DNA of 64,000 nt, from assembly GCF_024227435.1 (NCBI RefSeq), contig NZ_CP100445.1:186001-250000 (forward strand), read 5' to 3'. Shown here piece after piece: positions 45,394 to 58,443 of this stretch. Source of the DNA: Natrinema caseinilyticum. GTDB taxonomy: Archaea; Halobacteriota; Halobacteria; Halobacteriales; Natrialbaceae. Both the position numbers and the translations under genes were made by a program. A model generated the notes under the pieces. It was not told where the DNA came from, ran no database searches, and worked only from the letters and a program-made list of their open reading frames with translations. Each line of letters begins with the position of its first letter. Position 1 is the first letter of the stretch.

Positions 45394-46490
45394 CGGTTCG
45401 CCCCCTCGCCGTCGGCATCGCCGGCTCCGCCGGCACCGACGGCGCCGTCTCGCTCGCCGCTCGAGTCGCGACCGCCGTCGCCGATGCTCTCGGATCGCGG
45501 GCCCCCGTTCGGCGTCGGCTCACCGTCGACGGCAGTCGGTTCCGGACGCTCGTCCGTCACCGCGAGGAACACGTCGTCGAGCGTCGGTGCTCGGATATCG
45601 AATCCGACCACGTCGATCCCGGCGTCCCGTAACGCGACCAGCAAGTCAGTCCCGCGCGTCCGCGCGTCGCGTGCGGTGACCTCCAGGCCGGTCTTCGTCG
45701 GTTCGATCGTCGCTCCCTCCACGAACAGCTTCTCGTCGCGGGCCACCGTCACCGCGCGATCGCTCGATTCGGGATCCGCCAGTTCGACCGCGAGAATCTC
45801 CCCGCCGACCCGACGTTTCAGTTCTGCCGGCGTCCCCTCCGCGACCACCGACCCGCTCTGAATAACTGACAACCGGTCGCACAGCTGATCCGCTTCCTCG
45901 AGATACTGGGTCGTCAAGAAAACGGTCGTCCCTGCGTCGTTGATCCGTCGAAAGTACTCCCAGAGGCGATTCCGCGCCGCCGGATCGAGCCCGGTCGTCG
46001 GCTCGTCGAGGAAGACGAGCCGTGGCTGGTGAACCAGCGCTGTCGCCGCGTCGAGGCGCTTTTTCATCCCGCCCGAGAAGTCGTCGGCGACCTTGTCCCC
46101 GACGTCGGTTAGCTCCACGAGTTCGAGCAGTTCTTCGATTCGGTCGCTCCGATCGGCCCGCGCGACGCCGTAGGCATCGCACGCGAACCGGAGGTTCTCG
46201 CGCGCCGTCAGCTCGGGATCGATACTCGTCTCCTGTGCCATATATCCGACCGTCGCGCGCACGTGATGCGGGTCCGCGATGGCGTCGAACCCGTTCACCG
46301 CTATCGAACCCTCGGTCGGTCGCAGCAACGTCACCAGCGTCTTGATTACCGTCGTTTTTCCAGCGCCGTTCGGCCCGAGAAACCCGAAGAACTCCCCCTC
46401 ATCCACGAGCAGGTCGACACCCCGGACCGCTTCGGTCCCGTCTGCGTACGTTACTGCCACGTCACGGGCCTCGATAGCGTAGTCGGTCAC
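45390..46490 (-). CDS. ABC-2 type transporter ATP-binding protein (DrrA-like)
   Basis: 366 residues from a GTG whose complement lies at 46488-46490 (VTDYAIEARDVAV). The longer frame adds an improbable N-terminus. Walker A GPNGAGKT, Q-loop VGYMAQETSIDPELTA, signature FSGGMKKRLDAA, Walker B LVFLDEPTTGLDP and switch TTQYLEEADQ are all present. The C-terminal DrrA-type region is followed by an acidic Gly/Asp-rich tail of about 50 residues. First gene of a two-gene exporter operon. Confidence 0.93.
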   Translation of the reverse strand: MTDYAIEARDVAVTYADGTEAVRGVDLLVDEGEFFGFLGPNGAGKTTVIKTLVTLLRPTEGSIAVNGFDAIADPHHVRATVGYMAQETSIDPELTARENLRFACDAYGVARADRSDRIEELLELVELTDVGDKVADDFSGGMKKRLDAATALVHQPRLVFLDEPTTGLDPAARNRLWEYFRRINDAGTTVFLTTQYLEEADQLCDRLSVIQSGSVVAEGTPAELKRRVGGEILAVELADPESSDRAVTVARDEKLFVEGATIEPTKTGLEVTARDARTRGTDLLVALRDAGIDVVGFDIRAPTLDDVFLAVTDERPEPTAVDGEPTPNGGPRSESIGDGGRDSSGERDGAVGAGGAGDADGEGANR

Positions 46491-46867
46491 AGTCGTGTTT
46501 GGTCGGGCATCGAAATATACCTGCGAGTTCGAAATCGCTACGTAACTTCGAATTTCGAACTCCCGAGATCCGGTCACTCGTCGGTCGGCTCGAGGCCGTA
46601 CCGTCCGTCGGTCATCGGGAGTTACGAGTTCACCGCTCGAACCGCCGTCCCGCGTGGTCGCCGACCTCTCGTTCGGCCGACGTCACACCCTTATGATTCG
46701 ACCCGTGGAAGCATCGCGTATGCAACCGGCGGTATTCTATTCGACCGGCCGAACCGCTCGCCTGCCCCCTCGACCGGCGCCCGAAGGCGCACTCGACGGC
46801 GTCCGCACACCCCGACTCGCCTCGAGGAGCGGCCTCGCCTTCGCGAATGGCAGACGGTGAGATCGGT
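46491..46867. other. intergenic region without a recognised gene
   Basis: About 375 bp between the divergent exporter ATPase and the DUF6069-type gene. I see no coding frame of haloarchaeal character and no strong repeat. A TATA-like CCCTTATGATT at about 46689 may belong to a short unrecognised transcript or to the downstream gene. Confidence 0.4.
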
Positions 46868-47251
46868 ATGACCGAACGCCGTTCGATCGCCCGCCGCGGT
46901 ACGCTCGCCGTCGTCGGTGCCGTCGTGGCGAACTTGCTCGTTCTCGGCGCCGCCCTCCTCCTCCTCGGATCTGGGAGTTTCGAGCCGTTCAGCGTCGGTT
47001 CGGTCGCCTTCGTGTCCGCTATCGGCGCCCTCGGTGCGACGGTCGTCTACGCCGTCCTGGCTCGACTGCGCGAGCGTCCGACTCGTCCCTTCGTCGCGCT
47101 CGCCTCGATCGTCCTGCTCCTCTCGTTCGCGACGCTTCCCGAGGCGGCGTCACTCGAGGGCGCGACCTCGAGCCGACTCCTCGTTCTGGCGCTCATGCAC
47201 GTCGTCGCCGCAATCGTCGCCGTAGCAGCCCTCGTCGGTGGCCACCGATGA
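46868..47251 (+). CDS. DUF6069-type membrane protein
   Basis: 127 residues from ATG at 46868 (MTERRSIARRG); an in-frame ATG at 46847 would add seven. Four transmembrane segments in the DUF6069 pattern: TLAVVGAVVANLLVLGAALL, VAFVSAIGALGATVVYAVLA, ASIVLLLSFATLPEA and RLLVLALMHVVAAIVAVAAL, with the conserved M-H-x-x-A-A in the last. Function unknown. Its stop overlaps the start of the NmrA-like gene. Confidence 0.82.
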   Translation: MTERRSIARRGTLAVVGAVVANLLVLGAALLLLGSGSFEPFSVGSVAFVSAIGALGATVVYAVLARLRERPTRPFVALASIVLLLSFATLPEAASLEGATSSRLLVLALMHVVAAIVAVAALVGGHR

Positions 47252-48090
47252 GAGGCGTCCTCGTAACCGGGGCCACCGGCACCGTCGGCCGTCACGTCGT
47301 CGACGGGCTCCGCGACGCGGCGGACGTTTCCGTCACGGCGGCGAGCCGGGACCCCGATCGGGCTCGCGATCGGGTTCGCTGTCCGACCGTCGCGTTCGAC
47401 TTCACCGATCCGACGACCTACCGCGATGCGTTCGCCGACGTCGATTCCATGTTCCTCGTTCGACCGCCCGCACTGTCCCGCGTTCGTCGGGACGTGCGTC
47501 CCTCCTTGGACGCGGCCCTCGATTCCGGCGTCGAACACGTCGTCTTCCTCTCAGTCGTCGGCGCCGACCGGATCCCGCTCGTTCCCCACGCGCGCATCGA
47601 GTCCTGGCTCGAAGCCGCCGACGCCGAGACGACGTTCCTTCGGGCGTCGTTTTTCATGCAGACCCTCTCTACGACTCACCGCGAGGACGTTCGCGACGGC
47701 CGCCTCGCCGTCCCCGCTGGCGACGGGAAAACGAGTCTCGTGGACGCTCGGGACGTCGCCGCCGTCGCCGTCCGGACGCTTCGACGGGACCACACGGGAA
47801 CGTACGATCTCACCGGGCCGGACGCGCTGTCGTACGCCGAGGTCTGCTGGCAGCTTTCGATGGTACTCGACCGCGACGTCGAGTACGTCGATCCGTCACT
47901 CCCTCGATTCGTCGTCTCGCAGTATCGACGGGACGTCCCCGTGGCGAAGGTCGCTGCGATGGCCGCGATTTACACCACCGCCCGGCTCGGCCTCGCCGAT
48001 CGGGTGACCGACGACGTTCGATCGATACTCGGCCGTCCGCCGACCGATTTCCTGACGTTCGCCCGCGATACTCGAACGGCCTGGACGTAG
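47248..48090 (+). CDS. NmrA-like NAD(P)-binding reductase/sensor
   Basis: 280 residues. Atypical short-chain dehydrogenase: the Rossmann motif VLVTGATGTVGRHVVDGLRD at the N-terminus, then DSMFLVRPPALSRV and HVVFLSVVGADRIPLVPHAR, followed by TTFLRASFFMQTL. The Tyr-x-x-x-Lys catalytic pair of ordinary SDRs is not evident, as in the NmrA/HSCARG and NAD(P)H-quinone-reductase-like group. Overlaps the DUF6069-type gene by 4 bp. Confidence 0.85.
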   Translation: MRGVLVTGATGTVGRHVVDGLRDAADVSVTAASRDPDRARDRVRCPTVAFDFTDPTTYRDAFADVDSMFLVRPPALSRVRRDVRPSLDAALDSGVEHVVFLSVVGADRIPLVPHARIESWLEAADAETTFLRASFFMQTLSTTHREDVRDGRLAVPAGDGKTSLVDARDVAAVAVRTLRRDHTGTYDLTGPDALSYAEVCWQLSMVLDRDVEYVDPSLPRFVVSQYRRDVPVAKVAAMAAIYTTARLGLADRVTDDVRSILGRPPTDFLTFARDTRTAWT

Positions 48091-48258
48091 CCATTCCTCT
48101 CCGATGGCGAGAGGGATCCTGTAATCGTTGCTTTCTCGTTTTTCGTCTGCTCCCGACGTCGTCTCCGCTCCGGTTCGTGTCTGCGGAACGGGCCGATCGA
48201 ACGCGCACGGGACTGCAAGCGCTGCATAACTATTCTGCGTCGACCGGACCACCGTTCT

Positions 48259-48861
48259 ATGTGGCCGTGGGAACACGCAATCGTCGGTTATCTCGCGTAC
48301 TCGGTGTGTTGTCACCTTCTCTTCCGCGATTCGCCCGGTGGGCTCGAGGCGTTCGTCGTCGTTCTGGCCTCGACCCTCCCGGATCTGATCGACAAGCCCC
48401 TCGCGTGGGAGTACGGCGTCTTCGAGGCGGGGTACGCTCTCGGCCACTCCGTGTTCTTCATCCTTCCGCTGTCGATCGCCGCCGGAACGATCGCATACGC
48501 GGCCGGCCGGCCGCGAACCGGCCTCGCCTTCGGGATCGGCATCTTCTTGCATCCCCCGGGTGACGTCCTCTACTCCTACGTCAGTCAGGGAATCGTCCAG
48601 ATCGAACTCATGCTCTGGCCCGTCGTGACCGTTTCCGGCCCGCCTCCCAGCCGCGGATTGTTCGAGTCGTTCGAACTGCTGTTCGGTCGCTACCTGGCCG
48701 ACCTGCTCGCGGGAGACGTCTCGACGTACGTCTGGCTCCAGTTCGGACTCGCCGGCTTCGCGTTCCTGCTGTGGCTCTACGACGGCGTCCCCGTTCTCCG
48801 CGAGTGCCTGCTGGGGGGCAAACGGGCCCTTCCGGGATTCAGTAACTCGAGTTCGAAGTGA
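48259..48861 (+). CDS. membrane-bound metal-dependent hydrolase-like protein (YdjM type)
   Basis: 200 residues. The N-terminal MWPWEHAIVGYLAYSVCCHL and ASTLPDLIDKPLAW (H, P-D-x-x-D), followed by ALGHSVFFI and FLHPPGDVLYS, match the same superfamily as the larger protein encoded near 39 kb, with about five membrane segments. Substrate unknown. A TATA-like CATAACTATTC lies about 30 bp upstream of the ATG. Confidence 0.78.
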   Translation: MWPWEHAIVGYLAYSVCCHLLFRDSPGGLEAFVVVLASTLPDLIDKPLAWEYGVFEAGYALGHSVFFILPLSIAAGTIAYAAGRPRTGLAFGIGIFLHPPGDVLYSYVSQGIVQIELMLWPVVTVSGPPPSRGLFESFELLFGRYLADLLAGDVSTYVWLQFGLAGFAFLLWLYDGVPVLRECLLGGKRALPGFSNSSSK

Positions 48862-49134
48862 CCGGGCGCCTCGAGACTATTTCTCCCGTCATTCCCGTGT
48901 CTTACCCGGCACCGAATACCGAGTGGCGGATACCGAGTGTTCGCTTGACGGCTGCCGTCCGCTCCCCGGCCCCGTCTTGTCTCTGACTTCCGAACGGGCC
49001 GCTCGTCGGGTCCATTCTCCCTGGCGACAGCCGCGTCTGTGCCTGTCTCGCTCTGAGTATCCGACTCCGCCGAGTCTGCGCGACGGTGTCGCCTCGTGAA
49101 TGCCCAACGTAGAACACTGTCAATCCGAGACGAC

Positions 49135-49151
49135 GGCCTTATGTAGGGGCC
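49135..49151 (+). promoter_or_regulatory. rRNA promoter P1
   Basis: TATA-type TTATGTA between GGCC arms (GGCC-TTATGTAGG-GGCC). Most distal of the four promoter elements, about 600 bp from the 16S gene. Confidence 0.6.
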
Positions 49152-49334
49152 AGGTCTTCCACACTAATGCGAACGACGCGGCGCACGCCGCCGCGTTCCC
49201 TCCGGCCGTTTTCCGGCACGGAGGCAGGAAACTATCCATCTCCTCGGAGCGGCCATCGGCTCGTCCGATGGTCGACTCTGGGATGCTCGGATCGGTCGTG
49301 CTCAACGCTGGATTACCAGCGATACAGTGCGCTG

Positions 49335-49347
49335 GCCTTATATAGGC
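49335..49347 (+). promoter_or_regulatory. rRNA promoter P2
   Basis: GCCTTATATAGGC, a TATA box inside a short inverted repeat, followed by GC-rich sequence. Confidence 0.6.
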
Positions 49348-49415
49348 TGGGCGCGTACTGTAACTTGCACAAAAGGTCCTGCCGGATGCGGTTTTCGGCG
49401 GGAACTCGATCCGAT

Positions 49416-49435
49416 GCCCTTATATGTACGAGGGC
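49416..49435 (+). promoter_or_regulatory. rRNA promoter P3
   Basis: CTTATATGTA flanked by GCCCT and AGGGC. A GAACTCGATCC block precedes it where a BRE/upstream element would sit. Confidence 0.6.
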
Positions 49436-49510
49436 AGTTGGATATGAACGCAACAAACGCGTGATCGACGGCCCGTTCAACTCGGGCCGTCATCTCGGGC
49501 GACGTGAGTT

Positions 49511-49529
49511 CGAAGGGGTTATGTACCCC
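49511..49529 (+). promoter_or_regulatory. rRNA promoter P4
   Basis: CGAAGGGGTTATGTACCCC: a BRE-like CGAA followed by a TATA element framed by perfect GGGGT/ACCCC arms. Nearest to the 16S gene. Confidence 0.6.
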
Positions 49530-49601
49530 AGACAGCTTACGAATACGTCCGAAGGAAATGAGGATCCTACCCCTGCGGTCCGCCGTATAGATGGGATCTG
49601 A

Positions 49602-49619
49602 TGTTAGCCCTGGTAGTTC
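49602..49619 (+). other. 16S precursor processing stem, 5' arm
   Basis: TGTTAGCCCTGGTAGTTC is exactly complementary to GAACTACCAGGGCTAACA at 51329-51346, forming the 18-bp base of the helix that encloses the 16S rRNA and is cut at a bulge-helix-bulge by the splicing endonuclease. Confidence 0.75.
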
Positions 49620-49743
49620 GGTGACGCCCGACCGGTCGTCGCGACCGGCTGTCGTCGTCGAACGTGGACCATTTACCAAATGTGTGAGTGTGTGCAACAT
49701 TCACCGCCAGACCCCGAGCACATCTCGGGGAGACATAGCATTC

Positions 49744-51217
<1,474 letters not shown>

Positions 51218-51328
51218 ACAGACCGAGACCAGGCCGACGCGCCTGGCTCACTGCGGATCGCGATCGCGGTTTTCGAACCGCACACGTTCGATCGATACAG
51301 TCACTCGACTGGCCGATCGGGCACCTCA

Positions 51329-51346
51329 GAACTACCAGGGCTAACA
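51329..51346 (+). other. 16S precursor processing stem, 3' arm
   Basis: Complement of the arm at 49602-49619; lies between the 16S gene and tRNA-Ala. Confidence 0.75.
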
Positions 51347-51381
51347 CCCAACTCCCTGCCCGCCTCTCACGAGGCGGGCGT

Positions 51382-51453
51382 GGGCCCATAGCTCAGTGGT
51401 AGAGTGCCTCCTTTGCAAGGAGGATGCCCAGGGTTCGAATCCCTGTGGGTCCA
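51382..51453 (+). tRNA. tRNA-Ala (anticodon TGC)
   Basis: 72 nt in the 16S-23S spacer, the usual place of tRNA-Ala in haloarchaeal rRNA operons. Acceptor arm GGGCCCA/TGGGTCC, D arm with AGCTCAGTGGTAGAG, anticodon stem CCTCC/GGAGG around the loop with TGC at 51414-51416, and T arm CAGGGTTCGAATCCCTG. No intron; CCA is not encoded. Confidence 0.98.
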
Positions 51454-51600
51454 TGTCTCGGAGGAAATCTCGGATCGTGTCCCTTAAGTGGGAGACGGCC
51501 CGAGGATTGAATCCGAACGAACCGATGCACCACCCCGTGCAAACGTGGGTGGGAAGGGTTAATGCGGGCCGGCCGTCTACCGGCGCGCAGATGAGACCGT

Positions 51601-51640
51601 GTGTACGTGTAGTCCAGGCGTCCACTGGACCCGTTCCCGG
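51601..51640 (+). other. 23S precursor processing stem, 5' arm
   Basis: GTGTACGTGTAGTCCAG plus GCGTCC and GGACCCGTTC pair with GAACGGGTCC, GGACGC and CTGGACTACACATACAC around 54638-54672 beyond the 23S 3' end. One mismatch in the outer 17 bp. Confidence 0.65.
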
Positions 51641-51682
51641 GTCACGATGTTGCGACTCTGTCGCAACGCCGATCCGATGAAC

Positions 51683-54595
<2,913 letters not shown>

Positions 54596-54637
54596 ACTCA
54601 TAACTACAACATCATCGCATTGGATCCGTGACGCGCG

Positions 54638-54672
54638 AACGGGTCCGGACGCAAACTGGACTACACATACAC
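54638..54672 (+). other. 23S precursor processing stem, 3' arm
   Basis: Counterpart of the arm at 51601-51640. It lies in the 23S-5S spacer, which contains no tRNA. Confidence 0.65.
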
Positions 54673-54749
54673 AACGGTCACAGACACGAGCACGCAGACA
54701 CCGTATCACCGATATTGGCATGACGGCGGTTCGATTCCGTCGATCGGCG

Positions 54750-54871
54750 TTACGGCGGCCACAGCGGCGAGGTACCTCCCGTACCCATCCCGAACACGGA
54801 AGATAAGCTCGCCTGCGTTACGGCCAGTACTGGAGTGCGCGAGCCTCTGGGAACCCCGTTTCGCCGCCGAC
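54750..54871 (+). rRNA. rrf: 5S ribosomal RNA
   Basis: About 122 nt. Starts TTACGGCGGCCACAGCGG and contains CCCGTACCCATCCCGAACAC and GGAGTGCGCGAGCCTCTGGG, all typical of archaeal 5S; ends with GCCGCC complementary to the 5' GGCGGC. Last gene of the operon. No tRNA-Cys follows, although that is frequent in haloarchaea. Confidence 0.97.
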
Positions 54872-54893
54872 CACTCATACTCGTACTCTCTTT

Positions 54894-54940
54894 CGCCCCC
54901 GCGAGCGACCGCACCGGCGGTCACCCGCGGGGGCGTTTTG
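54894..54940 (+). terminator. GC hairpin plus T-run after 5S
   Basis: CGCCCCCGCG (54894-54903) pairs perfectly with CGCGGGGGCG (54926-54935), with an inner GACCG/CGGTC stem, followed by TTTT. Archaeal terminators mainly need T-runs, so the hairpin may also protect the RNA end. Confidence 0.65.
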
Positions 54941-55082
54941 CGTATCCAAAACCGGATAGTGACGACAGTAACTCCGTACGTGGCCTCCAGGTACCGAGGC
55001 GGGAGAAATCGGTCGCGTATCGCGACCCGTATCAAATATTTTTGGAACGAAACTTATCCGATTGTTTGGAAAAGACCGGTAC

Positions 55083-55499
55083 ATGGACACAGGGGAAGCC
55101 GCTCCGGACCTCGATACGCTTTACGAACTATTGTCAAAATCACGCCGTCGATACGTCCTGTATTATCTCCTCGACAGCGACCGCGCGAGCATCGGCGGAC
55201 TGACACGGCAGGTCGCCGCATGGGAACGGGACATTTCGATCGAATCGGTGTCCGAGGAACAGCAGAAATCGGTCGTGGTGTCGCTGCTACACAACCATCT
55301 CCCGCGACTCGAGGAACACGACGTGGTCACAGTCAATCGGCGACGTGGCGATGTCGTCAGTGGACAGTGCTTCGAAGTTGTCGCGTCCACCGTGAAACGC
55401 GCACGAGAGGATGACGGAATCGGGTCGGTCGTCGGTCCATCGTCTGAAACGTTTCTGTACGGTGATGACGTGTCGGAATCGACGAACTCGGATCGGTAG
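55083..55499 (+). CDS. DUF7344-type winged-helix protein
   Basis: 138 residues from ATG at 55083 (MDTGEAAPDLDTLYELLSKS). The haloarchaeal winged-helix pattern SRRRYVLYYLLDSDRASIGG, then RQVAAWERDI, KSVVVSLLHNHLPRLEEHDV and VVTVNRRRGDVV matches proteins annotated with DUF7344, usually small DNA-binding regulators, sometimes near rRNA or mobile loci. A TATA-like CAAATATTTTTGG lies about 45 bp upstream. First gene of the variable stretch after the rRNA operon. Confidence 0.8.
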   Translation: MDTGEAAPDLDTLYELLSKSRRRYVLYYLLDSDRASIGGLTRQVAAWERDISIESVSEEQQKSVVVSLLHNHLPRLEEHDVVTVNRRRGDVVSGQCFEVVASTVKRAREDDGIGSVVGPSSETFLYGDDVSESTNSDR

Positions 55500-55955
55500 C
55501 TCGATCGGAGACGGTGGTTCTGTACGCCGCTGGTTTTCGAAGCGCACTCTGTGTACGCGGACTGGGAACCGCGACGGCGAAGCAGAGGGCCGGTGTCATC
55601 GTGGCGGTTGAGAAGGGGACGAGTGACGGTGAAACGGGGGACGAAAGCTGTCGGCGTGGGATAGTGGGAGACTGGTGGCGAGCGGCGGACGCGTTTACTG
55701 AACAGGTGCGGGGGCGGACACGGCCGTCGAATCCGCGGGTTGGCCCACCACAGCAGCGATGAAGCGCGAAGGGGAGGCGTCGGTCCTCGATCTCGGCAGT
55801 CAGTCGTCTGTCAGACCGTGAACGACCACACGCTCCGTCTCACCGCTCTCACGTCCCTCTCGCATTTTCGGACGGCGACTCCGGAGCGCAGAGGGGCACG
55901 AGGGGACGGGGAACAGTCTCGGGCTTTCGAGTACGCGGTCGGCTACCGATGGCGA
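55500..55955. other. intergenic region, no gene recognised
   Basis: About 455 bp between the convergent DUF7344-type and asparagine-synthetase-like genes. Several short open frames exist, but their translations are Arg/Thr-rich and unlike haloarchaeal proteins. No repeats noticed; it may be decayed coding sequence. Confidence 0.4.
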
Positions 55956-57749
55956 TCAGTCGCCGTTGGAAACGGGGCCGTGAGCGCTACTGCAGGACCC
56001 CTCGGAGATCGACTGGATCCATTCACGAGACCCTTCGACCGGTTCGATATCGGGATTCGAGAGGACGCGGTCGCGCCAGATCGCGTAGGTGATGAGATTC
56101 CACGTCACCGGACCGTACGATTCGATGTGGTCCGCGTGCATCGAGTCGGGGACAAAGGCTGGCGGATCGTATCGGTCGAAAACGGTGTCGAGTGGCCCCG
56201 ATTCGAAGTACCGTTCGATCGGCAACGCCCCCGACCCCTTCTGCTGCTCGACGGGATAGTCGGTACAACGGTCGGCGAGGAGGGATTTCAGCAGGTACTT
56301 CGGCTCGAGAAACGTCGGTGCGAGGGTCCCCACGTCTCGGAGGCCTTGAACGTAGCGCCGACGAGTGGGGACGGCGAGTCCGCGACGGGCCAGACGTTCA
56401 CACCGGAACGGATACACTACCGTCGTGTCGTGGGAGTACGCCAGTTGACGCCACTGTCCGCACGTGTTGTGGCGGAGGAAGCAGTACAGATGGCCGTACG
56501 CGGCGTGCCTCGAGAATGCATCGTCAGCGGCGAGGTCGACTCGCTGAGTGAGATAATCGTACTGTGCGTGGATGCGCTGGTCCACCGTCTCTGCGCCGAG
56601 TGCCGTGGCGACGACGTCGCTATCAGTATAGAAGGGGAGTTGAACGGCGAACGAGTCTGGGTCGGCGGGATGTCGACCCGCCTGGGTGGCGATACGTAAT
56701 AACGAGTCGAACTGGTCTGAGAGGGGTCCCGGGACCACCGTCGACGCACGGTCGGGGACGCGCGTGAGGAGCGAGTCGAACCAGGTCGCGATTCGCAGAC
56801 CCTTCGCTCCTGGCATCCCGAAGAGTGCGTCGGCACCCTCACCGTTGAGGTAGGCGTCGATCGAGTCGCTGTCACGAGCGAAGGCGGCGTCCGTCAGAGC
56901 GGTCTGCGCGTAGTGGGAGGGGAACCCGAGACGATCGATGCTCGTCTCGAGGTGAGAGAGGTACTCCGATTCGTCGATATCGACGCGCCGTGGCATCGCG
57001 TCGAGTAACGAAGCTGCAAGGTCGGCGTACTCCTGCTCGAACGCGACCTCTGGGCTGTCGAGTTGGATGACGAGTGACGGTTCGTCTTCGCGGTAGGTGT
57101 GCAAGAGGGTCGAGTCGACACCACCGGAGAGCATCGTCGCGACCGTGTCGCCCCCACAGACATCCTCGAGGAGTGATGCGAGCGTTCGATCGATGACGGC
57201 GGGTGCGTCGTCTGGAGCCAGTCCCTCCGGCGTCTCGCTCCCGCTGCTTCCGGAGAGGTGTGACACCTGCGTTCGCGTCTGGTCGTCGTCTCGGAGCGAC
57301 CACTGAAGCCACGTTCCCTGTCCGAGTGCGTCGACTCGCGAGACGTACGTCTCCGGTTCGATCGGTGCTCTGAACAGCAGGTGGTCGGCGATAGCCGCGG
57401 TCGTGACCGTTCTGTCCGAGACGTCCAGGTGAGCGAGGGCGTTCCTGAAGTGATCGGTCACCACTACGTCACCGTCTGACCCCCGGAGCGTGTACAGTTC
57501 CCGCGTCGCCGTTACGCTCCTGAACGCATCGATCTCGTGAGCGCCGTCTAATCGGGTCGAGATGTGTACGACGATGGCATCTTCGACGACGCCGTCGAGA
57601 TCGTCCCAGGCGTGCCGTGGGGAACTGGCGCTCGTGAGAACTCGTTCGATGGCGTCAGGTCGGTTCCCCGAGATGATCCAGTAGCCACTGTCGGACCCGA
57701 CGAGTCGACAGTTCGGGTCAGCGAATAGCACGCGTACGTCATTGGCCAT
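55956..57749 (-). CDS. asparagine-synthetase-like enzyme without a glutaminase cysteine
   Basis: 597 residues from the ATG complementing 57747-57749 (MANDVRVLFADPNC); upstream in-frame codons are basic and improbable. The C-terminal half is an ATP-pyrophosphatase synthetase domain with the PP-loop ATMLSGGVDST at about residues 205-214 and YLNGEGADALFGMPG (G-E-G-A-D) later. The N-terminal half has the class II amidotransferase outline but lacks the Cys right after Met. This is seen in amide- or lactam-forming relatives such as beta-lactam synthetases and lasso-peptide cyclases, which adenylate a carboxylate and join it to an amine. True asparagine synthesis with ammonia is the alternative. A small peptide gene lies about 700 bp upstream on the same strand. 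Confidence 0.8.
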   Translation of the reverse strand: MANDVRVLFADPNCRLVGSDSGYWIISGNRPDAIERVLTSASSPRHAWDDLDGVVEDAIVVHISTRLDGAHEIDAFRSVTATRELYTLRGSDGDVVVTDHFRNALAHLDVSDRTVTTAAIADHLLFRAPIEPETYVSRVDALGQGTWLQWSLRDDDQTRTQVSHLSGSSGSETPEGLAPDDAPAVIDRTLASLLEDVCGGDTVATMLSGGVDSTLLHTYREDEPSLVIQLDSPEVAFEQEYADLAASLLDAMPRRVDIDESEYLSHLETSIDRLGFPSHYAQTALTDAAFARDSDSIDAYLNGEGADALFGMPGAKGLRIATWFDSLLTRVPDRASTVVPGPLSDQFDSLLRIATQAGRHPADPDSFAVQLPFYTDSDVVATALGAETVDQRIHAQYDYLTQRVDLAADDAFSRHAAYGHLYCFLRHNTCGQWRQLAYSHDTTVVYPFRCERLARRGLAVPTRRRYVQGLRDVGTLAPTFLEPKYLLKSLLADRCTDYPVEQQKGSGALPIERYFESGPLDTVFDRYDPPAFVPDSMHADHIESYGPVTWNLITYAIWRDRVLSNPDIEPVEGSREWIQSISEGSCSSAHGPVSNGD

Positions 57750-58443
57750 ACTCGCGATAAATTGATCCTCATTTTCCTTATCGGGATCATAACCGCGACG
57801 CCCCGTTCGAGTCACGTCGCCGACAGGAATTGCCCCCGACGACCCGCCGTCTGCCTCGACGGGTCGTTCAGTGCGTACCCGTTTCGACGGTTGTCTGAGA
57901 CACGACGGAATGAGTGTGCTGACTCTCACCACCTGGGACGGCACGTGCGCGTCTCGACGTCGCTCTCGAGTACGGAAAGACCCGATATCTGTGGTGTCCT
58001 GACCGACTACAGGGACGGTATTGCCGGTCTCGGATCGGCGCCGATCGCCCATCGTGGTCGGTGAGAATCGCAGTCGGAAGATTCGGAACCCCGGGCACGT
58101 CCGAGAACGTCTCACGTATCTATGATATCCCTGGTTCCGGCGGACGCCTGCCGTGCGCGCTGGGTCGAGTTTCGAATTCACGTACAGTTTCGAGTGACGA
58201 GAATGTCGATCACCCCTATGGTATTTTCGCGGTCAGTGACAGTGAGCGCCACGTCGTGGTTCGGAGCGTGCAACGCGACACCAGCCACTCGATGGCCACC
58301 CCATCACCCACTCGAACGGACTCGAAGGGCGCTCAGATCTTGCCGGAGAGTCGAAACTGGTGAAATCGGCCGAGTGCGGCGCTATCGCACGTGAACGGAT
58401 GGGATGGGGCTGGACGAGACGACGGCTGACGGTGAGCGACCGA
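57750..58443. other. intergenic region between the peptide gene and the asparagine-synthetase-like gene
   Basis: About 690 bp. The synthetase frame is open through much of it, but the translation is Arg/Ser/Thr-rich and lacks domains, so I treat it as non-coding. No tRNA, strong repeat or CRISPR unit is visible. Short unannotated peptides cannot be excluded. Confidence 0.4.

Larger units (their letters stand above)
48862..49743 (+). other. rRNA operon promoter and leader region
   Basis: No gene is seen in these 880 bp. From about 49110 on it contains four TATA-type promoters facing the 16S gene, then the pre-16S leader with one arm of the processing stem and a short GC hairpin (CGACCGGTCGTCGCGACCGG region). 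Multiple tandem promoters are normal for haloarchaeal rRNA operons. Confidence 0.8.

Noticed and set aside
57750-58181. N-terminal extension of 144 codons on the asparagine-synthetase-like gene
   Set aside because: Arg/Ser/Thr-rich, no domain, unlike haloarchaeal composition; the internal ATG at 57749 starts where family similarity starts.
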